Positions 20,001-27,625 of a stretch of 64,000 nucleotides of DNA are shown here, in pieces. Position numbers and translations under genes: made by a program. The stretch is from NCBI RefSeq assembly GCF_002979455.1, contig NZ_PCOU01000005.1, positions 1 to 64,000 on the forward strand, given 5' to 3'. Each line of letters starts with the position of its first letter. Positions within the stretch are counted from its first letter, which is position 1. Under the pieces are notes generated by a model, which was not told the origin of the DNA, did not search any database, and was given only the letters and a program-made list of their open reading frames with translations. This stretch comes from Chryseobacterium sp. MYb7 (lineage in GTDB: Bacteria; Bacteroidota; Bacteroidia; Flavobacteriales; Weeksellaceae).

Positions 20001-20227
20001 CCGGAGCTGAGATGAACAAAGGTCTTGCATGGGTAGTAATCGGTGGTTTGACATCATCACTATTCCTTACATTGATCATTGTTCCGGTAGTATACTCTCT
20101 ATTTGACTCTGTTCTACGAAGAATGGGTAAAGATACTAAAGTAGACTACGAAGCTGAAATGAAAGCAGAATATGTACACAGAGAACTAAATGAGGATGGA
20201 TTTACTCCTAAGCATTTAGATAAATAG
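17039..20227 (+). CDS. RND multidrug efflux permease (AcrB/MexB-like, HAE1 type)
   Basis: Inner-membrane, proton-driven drug exporter of 1062 residues with 12 predicted membrane helices and two large periplasmic loops. The N terminus (MKLAEISIKRPSLVIVLFTILTLGG) and the motif YPGASPAEVETSVTRKIEDAV are characteristic; the proton-relay aspartates appear in helix 4 as GILVDDAIVVLENIYRHME. The second half repeats the fold with GLVAKNAILIVDFTNARK and LRPILMTTIAMIFGMLPIAL. Substrates cannot be predicted. Last gene of the four-gene operon, followed by a strong terminator. Confidence 0.95.
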   Translation: MKLAEISIKRPSLVIVLFTILTLGGILSYTLMGYELIPKFETNMVTISTVYPGASPAEVETSVTRKIEDAVGSLENVKKVESSSYESLSVIMVQLNDGADVDYALNDAQRKVNAILADLPDDVKAPSLNKFSLDDLPIITMSISSDKLNSKDLYDLLDKKIEPIFSRVNGVAQVDLVGGQEREIQVNLDEKKLQGYGLSIGDVQQAILSSNLDFPTGSLKTRTTKSTIRLSGKYKSTEEMNNLVVSNKNGAQVRLSDIATVFDSQKDVEKVARFNQFPTILMQVKKQSDANAVSVSESVQKTIKTVEEAYKVQGVKVKIVNDTTEFTLESANHVIFDLFLAIILVAIVMLLFLHSIRNAFIVMVSIPASLVAAFIGMNLMGYTLNLMSLLGLSLVVGILVDDAIVVLENIYRHMEMGKSKIRAAYDGASEIGFTVAAITLVIVVVFLPIAMSSGLVANILAQFCVTVVIATLLSLLASFTIIPWLSSRFGKLEHLTGKNWFEKFILWFEGLIDKFTHWITGILEWCLKTTLRRISTVVITFIVLISSFMLVAFGFIGGEFFPPIDRGQFLVQMELSKDATVEKTNQLTLDVEKFLRNDKDVVDLITTVGQQSTGFGGAQATTYQSEVQVNLTDKSERSESTNIKAAKIKRQLEEKFTGVEFKTAPIGIMGAENAPIEMVVTGPDNETAVKEATRILELLKKVPGAVDAELSTDTGSPEVQVSIDRDKMSSLGLNLSSVGQTMQTAFNGNTDGKFRAGEYEYDINIRFGDVNRQSIDDVKNLMFTNPQGQQVRLSQFADVKMGSGPSLLERRDKSPSVKVRAKAVGRPVGDVANEWADQFMKSTKKPVGVEYIWSGDMENQQEGFGTLGIALLAAIVLVYLVMVSLYDSFVYPFVVLFSIPLAMIGVMVILALTANSLNIFTMLGMIMLIGLVAKNAILIVDFTNARKAAGANTHDALVQANHARLRPILMTTIAMIFGMLPIALATGAGAEMNKGLAWVVIGGLTSSLFLTLIIVPVVYSLFDSVLRRMGKDTKVDYEAEMKAEYVHRELNEDGFTPKHLDK

Positions 20228-20248
20228 ATTAAACCTTTAATTAACCGA

Positions 20249-20279
20249 AAGCGCCTCAGATTTTCTGAGGCGCTTTTTG
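20249..20279 (+). terminator. Terminator of the efflux operon
   Basis: Perfect 9-bp stem GCGCCTCAG / CTGAGGCGC with a 5-nt loop followed by five T; 21 nt after the pump stop codon. Confidence 0.92.
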
Positions 20280-20313
20280 TTGGCAGATGATATTTAAGAT
20301 TTGGATTATATAA

Positions 20314-20448
20314 GTTTGGGCTAAAGCCTATTTCTATTGATAATTAATTGCGCAATAAGAAAATCAATAGGAGCGGGCTATCATCCTGAGCCTAGTCGAA
20401 GGGAGTCCGCTTAAATCTATAACGCCCATCATCGGCTTTAGCCAAAAC
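20314..20448. repeat. MITE-like repeat, copy B, with a nested second repeat
   Basis: About 135 bp bounded by inverted ends GTTTGGGCTAAAGCC (20314-20328) and GGCTTTAGCCAAAAC (20434-20448). Inside is a second inverted pair TATTGAT / ATCAATA, then GCGGGCT and AGTCCGC, whose loop is replaced by TCATCCTGAGCCTAGTCGAA, a sequence that looks like a separate dispersed palindromic repeat. It shares blocks with copy A at 12649-12717. No open reading frame lies inside, so it would be non-autonomous. Confidence 0.65.
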
Positions 20449-20524
20449 ATACTATTCAGTTTTAGCAACAAAAAAAGCTCACAGTAAAAACTGAAAGCTC
20501 TTCTTATATTATAATAGGAAAAAA

Positions 20525-20971
20525 TTAATCTGCCATAGCCTCTCCGGACTTTCTGTAGATAAAGTTTCCATAGATGTGTCTTCTTGCAAAACGGCTTGGT
20601 GAATCTGAATTAACCATTTTGATATAAGTATTTCTTGGAACTCCCATATACTCATACATATTTCCGTTTAAATGCTGAACCGTTAAAATTGATTTCTCAA
20701 GATAAAAGTCCTGAATATTAGATTTTGTAGTGGTTTCCGTATATTCTTCTTTATATTTTTCCTGAGTTTCAGAATTAATACTTACCAAAAAGTGGTAGGC
20801 TTCAATCACAGACTTGCTTTTTTCTTCTGCTTCCTGCTTTCCTGCTTCATCATTAATGAATTTATCAGGGTGGGTATCTTTCATCACATTTCTGTAAATA
20901 GTCTTTAATTCTTTTAAAGTAACATTTTTATCTACTCCAAGAAGTGTTCTGTGCTCACCAATTTTTTTCAT
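20525..20971 (-). CDS. J-domain protein with C-terminal KTSC domain
   Basis: 148 residues. The N-terminal 70 residues form a DnaJ-like J domain with the diagnostic HPD (MKDTHPDKFINDEAG), which stimulates Hsp70 ATPase. The C-terminal half (SILTVQHLNGNMYEYMGVPRNTYIKMVNSDSPSRFARRHIYGNFIYRK) matches the KTSC domain, thought to bind nucleic acid or to be linked to lysyl-tRNA synthetase-like proteins. No zinc-finger or substrate domain of classical DnaJ is present. Single-gene unit, minus strand. Confidence 0.82.
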   Translation of the reverse strand: MKKIGEHRTLLGVDKNVTLKELKTIYRNVMKDTHPDKFINDEAGKQEAEEKSKSVIEAYHFLVSINSETQEKYKEEYTETTTKSNIQDFYLEKSILTVQHLNGNMYEYMGVPRNTYIKMVNSDSPSRFARRHIYGNFIYRKSGEAMAD

Positions 20972-21112
20972 ATCTCTAATCCTTATTTTCGGGGTGCAAA
21001 ATTAAGGATTTTAATCTAATAAACCTTAACTTATTCATTATTAATTTGTTTTAATTTTCAATAGCTCTGAAAGTAAAAGGAATAGGGGATTGAAAATTTC
21101 AAATATCATGCT

Positions 21113-21439
21113 TTATTCTCCGTGAAAATATTCATAGGCATAACCTTCTAAATCTCCATCTGTTGATATTAAATTATTCTTTTCATCATAAATTTTAAAA
21201 GATTCTTGTATGTTGCCAATACTTGCAGAGCCATCTAAACCTAACAGGATTGTGTAAAAAGTATCAGTAAGAAGACTTGAAACTATCTCTTTTAATTTTT
21301 CAGTTTGAATTTCGTCCAAATTTAATTCTTCAATTTTTATTGAAGTCATACTTCTATATTCCATTTCATTATTGAAACTGGAATGAAGAATATTTTGTTT
21401 TTCTAAATAAAAGCTTTTTACAAATTCTTCTGGAGACAT
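21113..21439 (-). CDS. Hypothetical protein
   Basis: Not recognised. 108 residues, soluble, no signal peptide. The centre contains a helix-rich acidic stretch (KIEELNLDEIQTEKLKEIVSSLLTDTFYTILLGLDGSASIG) and the rest is mixed. Small proteins of this look in Bacteroidetes are often immunity-like or orphan. It sits between the J-domain gene and the broken protease, with spacers of about 100-140 nt on both sides, so it is probably transcribed alone. Confidence 0.6.
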   Translation of the reverse strand: MSPEEFVKSFYLEKQNILHSSFNNEMEYRSMTSIKIEELNLDEIQTEKLKEIVSSLLTDTFYTILLGLDGSASIGNIQESFKIYDEKNNLISTDGDLEGYAYEYFHGE

Positions 21440-21541
21440 TTTATGTAAGTTTGTTAAAGTTAGAATAAAAGTATAAAATTTAATCTTTATATCAATTCTA
21501 ACCCCAATAGTACTGAAAAATGTCCCAATTAGATCTAACAG

Positions 21542-22437
21542 CTAATTAAACTCCGAGTACAAATTTTTATTCAGTTTAAAATAAATAAACCCATTTTTAA
21601 AATCAATCACAGTATTAAATCTTTTTAAGAACTGATTACCAAAAAATCCCGCCATTTTTTCTGTAGAATCAATTCCTTCTGTGGAGCCGGAAAGAGTAAT
21701 CGGGAGGTTATAAAGATATTTCTGAGCGAATTTGACAGCCGGACAGAGAACAACAGGCATTTCATATACAGAACCATCAGAGCCTTGCGCTGTAGCTTTG
21801 CCAATTGTTTTCATACCTTTTACCAACGTATTCTTTTTTGCAAAAGGAGAAGCTATAGTGAGTACATCATCCGCTCCGCTGTCGAGTCCAAAGAATCCCG
21901 AATATTCCTTACCATCCACTATCATACAGCTTTCTACTGCCGGATAGTTGTCAATCATGTGAAGTTTTATTTTCTCATATCCTGCCAAATCAATAGACTG
22001 GTCGCTTTCTTCATAAACCGTATTTCTTTTTTATGATAATTAATTTCAATAGTTTTTCCCTTCATAAGATCCGTTCCGAAAACCCCGTCAAAATGGGCAG
22101 ATTCATAAGGAATAAGAGTAAACTGTATCTCTTTTTTCTGAATATCTCCAAACTGTATAGTATTGTGGTTACTGTAATCAACAGTATTCGTCCCGTTTGA
22201 GCCTCTGTTTTGAGACTTGCCACCAATTTGCAGCGGTACTTTTTTCTTTGAATTAATATTAATGACAGAGCCATCCGCACCAGTATCAAACAGAAATTTA
22301 ATACTGTCCGTTTCATTGACTTTACAATGCACATAAATCGAATTATTTTCCAGAGAAAATGGTAGGATAGTGGGGGCTTTCTGAGCTGATACTGCTATGT
22401 AAAATAACAATACCAGGAAAGTAACAACGTGTTTCAT
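21542..22437 (-). pseudogene. Two-lobed retropepsin-like aspartic protease, frameshifted
   Basis: The first 156-codon frame (22437-21967) has a signal peptide (MKHVVTFLVLLFYIAVSAQ) and one retropepsin lobe with the active-site triad FDTGADGSV. A second frame (21988-21542) holds the other lobe with GLDSGADDVL. They are joined by a single-base shift near 22013-22017: restoring one T in CGGTTTATGAAG gives continuous RFYEESDQSIDLAGYEKIKLH. The intact protein would have been a secreted bilobed aspartic protease of about 298 residues. Whether the shift is real, programmed or a sequencing slip cannot be told from the sequence alone. Confidence 0.8.
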
Positions 22438-22553
22438 GGAATAGTTTTAGAAGTACGAAAATAGAGGTAAAGAGCAGTTTCGCAAAGAAATAACTGGTCA
22501 TTAACCCTCCTTTAACCGTTCCTTAACCGTTCTCTGTAAAACTTTGCCAATAA

Positions 22554-22582
22554 AAAAACAGCACCCAATCTGAGTACTGCTA
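22554..22582 (-). terminator. Terminator for the hypothetical gene at 22.6-23.4 kb
   Basis: On the minus strand an 8-bp stem CAGTACTC / GGGTGCTG with two G-U pairs is followed by seven T. It lies about 42 nt after that gene's stop. Confidence 0.65.
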
Positions 22583-22623
22583 ATATATTTTCAACTGCTT
22601 TAATCTTTTAATTTTTAAATGAA

Positions 22624-23388
22624 CTAAGGTTCATCACAAGTTCTCTTCAACTTAGTGAAAATTTTATCAAAGTCCTTGTAAGAAGTTCCTTCGTCATCAC
22701 GTTTCTGTCTAAAACTGCTGTTGGCACAGTTGTGAAAACCAAGACCAATCAAATCTATCAGAGCATAGTCTTCTTTCTGCGGATCATTCATTTTAGCATC
22801 AAATCTTGCCATTACACCTTTCGGATCAGCATTGTTCTTGCTTTTAAGCTCTGTATAATTTTTCCATGCAGCAAACATCTTTTCTCTGTCGGGAGACGAT
22901 ACTGCATCAATCTGTTCTCTGCAGGTATTGTAATATTTACTGTTTTTAAGCGTGGTAGGGTCAGAATAAGCGATAATTTCTTCTTTATTCAGCTGGTATT
23001 CATTTTCAAAAGAATCAATAGTCTCTTCCTGTAGCTTTTTCCATCTTGGAAGATCAATTATTTTAAGGCTGTACAATTCCTTTTTCTTTTCTTCATACTG
23101 CTTTTCAAGTTCCTGTAAATAGGCTTCTCTGTTTTGGCGGATTTCTTCAAGCTGGGAAAGTTTAAAAACAGGTCGGGTATCAAATACAACCCCATTGAAC
23201 TGATACAAAAGTTTGTTTACCCCGTCTATTTCTTCTTTCTTATATTTAGCCGGATCAAAATACCCTTTATTGTCACAATTAAAAGTCTGATAACTATAAG
23301 GGGTCAGATTGTTTGCTTTTGCAGGAGTTTTTTGCCCCCAAATACTAATGGATAGGGCCAAAGCAAGCCCGATCATCATTTTTTTCAT
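22624..23388 (-). CDS. Secreted hypothetical protein with coiled coil
   Basis: Not recognised. About 254 residues starting with a signal peptide (MKKMMIGLALALSISIWGQ); a Met two codons upstream is an equally possible start. The middle (SQLEEIRQNREAYLQELEKQYEEKKKELYSLK) is predicted coiled coil. Four cysteines (FNCDN, NTCRE, NCANS, RTCDEP) could form disulfides in the periplasm. No catalytic motif is visible. It is alone on the minus strand with its own terminator. Confidence 0.7.
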   Translation of the reverse strand: MKKMMIGLALALSISIWGQKTPAKANNLTPYSYQTFNCDNKGYFDPAKYKKEEIDGVNKLLYQFNGVVFDTRPVFKLSQLEEIRQNREAYLQELEKQYEEKKKELYSLKIIDLPRWKKLQEETIDSFENEYQLNKEEIIAYSDPTTLKNSKYYNTCREQIDAVSSPDREKMFAAWKNYTELKSKNNADPKGVMARFDAKMNDPQKEDYALIDLIGLGFHNCANSSFRQKRDDEGTSYKDFDKIFTKLKRTCDEP

Positions 23389-23801
23389 GTACATAAATTG
23401 TTGAAGGAATCCGAATTTTCTGAATTTCAGTGCAAAATTAAGGCTTTAAATTCAAAATATAAAGGATTAAATAGATTTTCTCAATTGATTTTGCAGATTT
23501 TATATGAATTTTGTACTGTCGGGTTTTATTTGATTTTAAATTTTATGTTTAATTTTCTTGAAAATCCTTTTGTAGTAGGGGATACAAAGAATATGAATGA
23601 AAATTTTGAAAGAGGATGTTGTTGATAATTTACATAGCTTTAGACAAACTTCTATGTGTATTTTATTTCAATAACAATGATATTAGAATAAAATTCAAGA
23701 ATTTGTTTAGGAAACAGGACTATTGATATCCCCTTTTCTTAATGTTGATGATTGTTTTTTAAAATTTAAAATAATAGATTTACATAAATTAACACGAAGC
23801 C
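23389..23801. other. Intergenic region without recognisable gene
   Basis: AT-rich sequence. Short open stretches exist (for example 23398-23625 on the plus strand) but they are rich in F, L and Y in the way random AT-rich DNA is, and nothing supports coding. The right end should hold the promoter of the small membrane gene at 23802. Confidence 0.5.
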
Positions 23802-24002
23802 ATGATATATTACCTTTTCTTTCTTTTTATCATTGTCCTTTTTGGCGGAATTGCTTATCTGATAATGCGTTTTTTCGGTAAATGGACACGGAATAATAAA
23901 TATGAAGTTGTTTTTAATACTTTAATATTTATCGGATCATTTTTTCTGGTTTCATTTCTCAGTCTTTTAATCTTCTTTTCCACTGTTGATTTTTCCCGTT
24001 AA
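23802..24002 (+). CDS. Small two-helix membrane protein
   Basis: 66 residues, almost entirely two transmembrane helices (YYLFFLFIIVLFGGIAYLIMRFF and VVFNTLIFIGSFFLVSFLSLLIFF) separated by a basic and polar loop (GKWTRNNKYE), which is the pattern of a real small membrane protein and not of noise. Its last 36 nt overlap the 3' end of the convergent DUF2306 gene. No family is recognised. Confidence 0.5.
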   Translation: MIYYLFFLFIIVLFGGIAYLIMRFFGKWTRNNKYEVVFNTLIFIGSFFLVSFLSLLIFFSTVDFSR

Positions 24003-24629
24003 AAAAGAATCTTTTTTGAGAATTAAATAAGCAATGAAAAGATTGATAAAAAGAGCAGCCCAGACATTCAAGCCATAAAAAAGTTCGTAATCATGACGTT
24101 CTTCGTTATAGAACATATTCTTTACGATTCTGAAAGTAATTGCTGTGGTAGTCACCGCGTAGCTTAGAATCATATACATCCTATGCCTGGCAATATTTCC
24201 TTTTTTGATAGAAAGCACAGCAGCAAAAGTAAAATAAGCCCAGAAGACATCCTGTACCAGAAATCCCATAATTCCGATAAGTCCTCCATTTGAAAAAATC
24301 CCAAGTACAAAGCATGCCGGAACATTAATAATAAGAATGTTGTAAACATATATTTTGCCAATAATTTGATGAAGACCCCTGTTTTCCGTTAAAAAACGAT
24401 TTGAAAACTGGGTAAGACCGGCCAGAAGACATAACGTTATGGAAAAGATATGAATGTAAAAAAAAGCCATCCAATACGGATTGTTTACAACCTGCTGCTT
24501 AAAAGCCAGAAACCCGATATGCTTATTAAAAGAAGTATACTGGGAAATCGTTTTCAGCATCAGAATACTGAAAAGAAGAACTAAAAATAAAGCGGTGGCT
24601 TTAATGATTTTTATTCCCAAATACTTCAT
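23967..24629 (-). CDS. DUF2306-family membrane protein
   Basis: 220 residues with six or seven predicted membrane helices. The conserved pattern of the family is visible: a helix ending GLTQFSNRFLTENRGLHQIIGKIYVY and later NIARHRMYMILSYAVTTTAITFRI, with the histidines of RGLHQIIGK and ARHRMYM as possible cofactor ligands. DUF2306 proteins have no settled function. It follows a small hypothetical gene by 15 nt on the same strand and overlaps the convergent small membrane gene. Confidence 0.82.
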   Translation of the reverse strand: MKYLGIKIIKATALFLVLLFSILMLKTISQYTSFNKHIGFLAFKQQVVNNPYWMAFFYIHIFSITLCLLAGLTQFSNRFLTENRGLHQIIGKIYVYNILIINVPACFVLGIFSNGGLIGIMGFLVQDVFWAYFTFAAVLSIKKGNIARHRMYMILSYAVTTTAITFRIVKNMFYNEERHDYELFYGLNVWAALFINLFIAYLILKKDSFLTGKINSGKED

Positions 24630-24644
24630 GAATTATTGCAACTC

Positions 24645-25019
24645 TTATAAAGCTTCGCTGCTGTTAATATGAATAATTTCAGGATTTTGACCATCCGAAT
24701 CTCTCTTAGACCTACCATAAAGTCCTATTTCAAGATCATTTGGAGATTCATTGTCCAATTCCGAAGGATGTACATACGTATACATACCATATCCATGTCC
24801 GGAAACCAGCCATCCGTCAGTAAGGTTTAAATGAATTACACTGAAATCGCCGGCAGGACCTCCCGCAGAAACCGGCTCAAATTCTTTCATTAGTTTTATT
24901 GCTTCCTCTTTTACATCTTCGATAGTACTGATATCATCAAAAATAATATAAGTGCCGTTTTCAAAAAGAACCCAATCCTGAAATTTGGGATTAATGGCAA
25001 GCTTCACATGTTCAATCAT
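24645..25019 (-). CDS. Hypothetical protein
   Basis: Not recognised. 124 residues, acidic and soluble. It contains SAGGPAGDFSVIHLNLTDGWLVSGHGYGMYTYVHPSEL, which has the look of a compact single-domain fold conserved in this group. It ends 15 nt before the DUF2306 gene and may be co-transcribed with it. Confidence 0.65.
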   Translation of the reverse strand: MIEHVKLAINPKFQDWVLFENGTYIIFDDISTIEDVKEEAIKLMKEFEPVSAGGPAGDFSVIHLNLTDGWLVSGHGYGMYTYVHPSELDNESPNDLEIGLYGRSKRDSDGQNPEIIHINSSEAL

Positions 25020-25122
25020 CTGTTAATAGTTTAAATTAAAGTTTTTAAGTTAGTAGTTTTATTTAAATATGTAGTTTTTATAGATGATTTATCATTTATC
25101 AATCATCATTTATGCTCTATTT

Positions 25123-25704
25123 TTACATAATTCCTTTAATCCTCAAATGCTGTAGCAGCATGATTGTTTTTGCATCTTTGATTTCCCCTGTATCAATCAT
25201 TTTCAGACTTTCTTCAAAAGGGAGTTCCAGAACTTCTATATTTTCTCCTTCTTCTTCTAATCCGCCTCCATCATTAATTTTCATCTCACTGGAATATTCT
25301 GCAATGAAGAAATAAAGAATTTCCGTTACAGATCCAGGAGACATATAAGCTTCAAATACTTTTTGAACGCTGGAAATTTTATATCCGGTTTCTTCTTCTG
25401 TTTCCCTTTTAATACAGTCTTCTGGATTGTCATTATCCAAAAGTCCGGCGCAGGCTTCAATAAGCATACCTGTAGGATTTCCATTGATATAAGTAGGTAA
25501 GCGGAATTGTCTGGTGAGAATAACAGTGTTAGACGTTTTGTTGTAAAGAAGAATGACAGCTCCGTTGCCACGGTCGTAGGCTTCCCTGCTTTGGGTTTCT
25601 GTAGTTCCGTTCTTTTTTAAAACAGAATAAGTGACTTTGTTTAAAGTATACCAGTTGTCTGAAAGGATTTCTGTGTTTAATAAGGTTATGTCAGGGTTTT
25701 TCAT
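25123..25704 (-). CDS. NUDIX hydrolase, GDP-mannose pyrophosphatase-like
   Basis: 193 residues. The NUDIX box GX5EX7REUXEEXGU is complete as [25 protein letters not shown] (written here as its core REtEEETGY with the preceding GLLDNDNPE), so the enzyme should hydrolyse a nucleoside diphosphate linked to another group, with Mg2+. The N-terminal [11 protein letters not shown] and the segment [20 protein letters not shown] resemble NudK, which cleaves GDP-mannose. Substrate is a family inference. Downstream of the epimerase by 46 nt, minus strand. Confidence 0.88.
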   Translation of the reverse strand: MKNPDITLLNTEILSDNWYTLNKVTYSVLKKNGTTETQSREAYDRGNGAVILLYNKTSNTVILTRQFRLPTYINGNPTGMLIEACAGLLDNDNPEDCIKRETEEETGYKISSVQKVFEAYMSPGSVTEILYFFIAEYSSEMKINDGGGLEEEGENIEVLELPFEESLKMIDTGEIKDAKTIMLLQHLRIKGIM

Positions 25705-25750
25705 TAGAATATTTTCTGTATTATTATATATGTCAATTATATTTTTGAAT

Positions 25751-26656
25751 TTAATGCTTTAATAAATCATTTAATGCTTTTTCCAGATCCGGAAATTTAA
25801 AATGGAAACCTGCATCCTGAAGTTTTTTTGAAGAAGCTCTGGAGCCTTCCAGAATAGCAGTCGCCAGTTCTCCGAATATCAGTTTCAGAACAAATCCAGG
25901 AACATTAGGCATGAATAAAGGTTTTTGAAGGACCTGTGCAATCTTTTTTGTCAGTTCTTTATTGGTGGCATGTTGTGGTGATACAGCATTATAAGCCCCT
26001 TCCATTGTTGGGGTTTTTAATGAAAATTCATAAATAGAACAGATATCATCAAGGTGAACCCATGGCATATACTGTTTGCCAGTTCCCAGAGAAGACCCGA
26101 TATAGTATTGAATAGGAGGAATCATTTTCTTTAAAGCTCCGTCTTTTTCAGAAAGAACCACGGCAGTTCGTATTTTGACAACTCTTTCTGCCAGGTCCTG
26201 CTCTTTGAAATCGTCAGCAGCTCTTTCCCATAAAACTACGACTTCACTCAAGAAATCATTACCAGGCGGATCTGTTTCAGTATAAATCTTTTCTGTAGTT
26301 TCTGTGCCATAAAAATTAATTCCTGAAGCTGAAATAAAAGACTTCAGCTTAATTTTGTTTTTTCTTAAAGTTGTTCGTAATAACTCGGCAGAATCTACAC
26401 GGCTGGAAATAAGCTCTCTTTTTCTTTCGGGTGTCCAACGTTTTTCTGAAATATTGGCACCTGCAAGATGAATGATGTGGGAAATATTGTCAAAGGCAGT
26501 TTCATCAATACTTCCTTTTTTAATATCCCATTCATATTCGTGATTATGTACTTTTTTTCGGGTCAGAAACCTGAGTTCGTATTCATTGCCTATCTTTTTT
26601 GCCAGCTCTTTGGCAATCATACCGCTGGCACCGGTAATCAGAACAACTTCTTTCAT
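25751..26656 (-). CDS. TIGR01777-family NAD-dependent epimerase (SDR)
   Basis: 301 residues. Rossmann glycine motif [16 protein letters not shown] at the N terminus, the [25 protein letters not shown] signature of the TIGR01777 family, and a C-terminal DUF1731-like segment ([45 protein letters not shown]). The usual YxxxK catalytic pair of classical epimerases is absent, as is normal for this family (compare SulA-like YfcH). Substrate unknown. Between the zinc-ribbon and NUDIX genes in a likely operon. Confidence 0.87.
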   Translation of the reverse strand: MKEVVLITGASGMIAKELAKKIGNEYELRFLTRKKVHNHEYEWDIKKGSIDETAFDNISHIIHLAGANISEKRWTPERKRELISSRVDSAELLRTTLRKNKIKLKSFISASGINFYGTETTEKIYTETDPPGNDFLSEVVVLWERAADDFKEQDLAERVVKIRTAVVLSEKDGALKKMIPPIQYYIGSSLGTGKQYMPWVHLDDICSIYEFSLKTPTMEGAYNAVSPQHATNKELTKKIAQVLQKPLFMPNVPGFVLKLIFGELATAILEGSRASSKKLQDAGFHFKFPDLEKALNDLLKH

Positions 26657-26681
26657 AATAATAGATTTGTGGTGTGTGGGG

Positions 26682-27026
26682 TTATGCCTGATTTTTTACA
26701 ATCAGTATATAATCATCTTCCAGAAGTTTATAGCCGTAATCATAAATAAATTTATATTCAGAACCATTTTTATAAACTTTCAGATTGGTAAAATAATCGA
26801 AATCAAAACCTAAGCCATCCAGTCTGGATTTTGGGACTTTTGTTTTACCATCAGTATTTATTTCCATTAAGATGCGATAGTTTTTGCGGAGTTTATTGTT
26901 TACATTCCGCATCAGATTGTTTGAATCCTTATTCTGCTTATTGTTAAAGGCGTTCCGGCAGGCATCGTTGCAGAATTTTTTATCTGTCCTTCCGATGATT
27001 TTTTCGCCACATTCCAGGCAATTCAT
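26682..27026 (-). CDS. Small zinc-ribbon protein
   Basis: 114 residues. The N terminus has CLECGEKIIGRTDKKFCNDACR, a four-cysteine zinc ribbon, followed by a basic Asn-rich helix (AFNNKQNKDSNNLMRNVNNKLRKNYRIL) and a beta-rich C-terminal part ending in YKLLEDDYILIVK. Comparable Bacteroidetes proteins are annotated only by the zinc ribbon. Could bind nucleic acid; not shown. It starts 5 nt after the HPP gene and ends 25 nt before the epimerase, consistent with one operon. Confidence 0.7.
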   Translation of the reverse strand: MNCLECGEKIIGRTDKKFCNDACRNAFNNKQNKDSNNLMRNVNNKLRKNYRILMEINTDGKTKVPKSRLDGLGFDFDYFTNLKVYKNGSEYKFIYDYGYKLLEDDYILIVKNQA

Positions 27027-27031
27027 GATTT

Positions 27032-27625
27032 TTATTTTAAGTGATGAGTGTGTCTTTTCTTCAACAGTTTTTTAAACATACTGTGAGTAGGATAACTCCT
27101 GTTGGGAGTAATATTATTAAAAAATAGAGCTACAATCAGAAGAATAATGCATCCTGAAAGAACAGGAGAGAGAACGTACCAATACCCCAATTCCGGAATT
27201 TTTCCTGTAGAGCTTACTGCAATCAGGGCTGTAGCTCCGCCTGGTGGATGCAAAGTTTTTGTATACTGCATCAGTACAATTGAAAATGCCACTGCCAAAG
27301 GAGCCGAAAGCCAGATAATATCGGGGACAAACTGATAAACAGTAACCCCTACCAAAGCCGAGAGAACATGTCCACCGATAAGATTTCTGGGTTGTGCCAG
27401 AGGGCTCTGTATTGCTCCATAAATAAGAACACTCGATGCCCCAAAAGAACCAATCAGGAAAATATTCTCAGTTTCTGTGAGTGAGTGAGATTGGATAAAT
27501 GCAATAATCCCGATTCCAAAAAAAGCTCCCAAAAATGACCAGAAATGCTCCTTATAATCTACAAGTGTTTCTTTATAAATTACATATTTTGAAACCCTGA
27601 ATGTTCTTTTGATTGTCTTCTTCAT
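27032..27625 (-). CDS. HPP-family membrane protein
   Basis: 197 residues with four to five hydrophobic helices. The name-giving motif is visible as LHPPGGATALIAV, together with FGASSVLIYGAIQSPLAQPRNLIGGHVLSALVG. HPP proteins are integral membrane proteins, in some cases linked to nitrite transport in chloroplasts and cyanobacteria; the substrate here is unknown. Its start codon directly abuts the stop codon of the arginase-family gene (positions 27625 and 27626), so the two are translationally linked. Confidence 0.85.
   Translation of the reverse strand: MKKTIKRTFRVSKYVIYKETLVDYKEHFWSFLGAFFGIGIIAFIQSHSLTETENIFLIGSFGASSVLIYGAIQSPLAQPRNLIGGHVLSALVGVTVYQFVPDIIWLSAPLAVAFSIVLMQYTKTLHPPGGATALIAVSSTGKIPELGYWYVLSPVLSGCIILLIVALFFNNITPNRSYPTHSMFKKLLKKRHTHHLK

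Noticed and set aside
13925-20227. Efflux operon as a novel system
   Set aside because: All four genes match the standard TetR-TolC-adaptor-RND layout; only the operator arrangement is notable.
23398-23625. 75-codon plus-strand frame in the gap after the secreted hypothetical protein
   Set aside because: Phe/Leu/Tyr-rich, typical of AT-rich noise; no family, no promoter.
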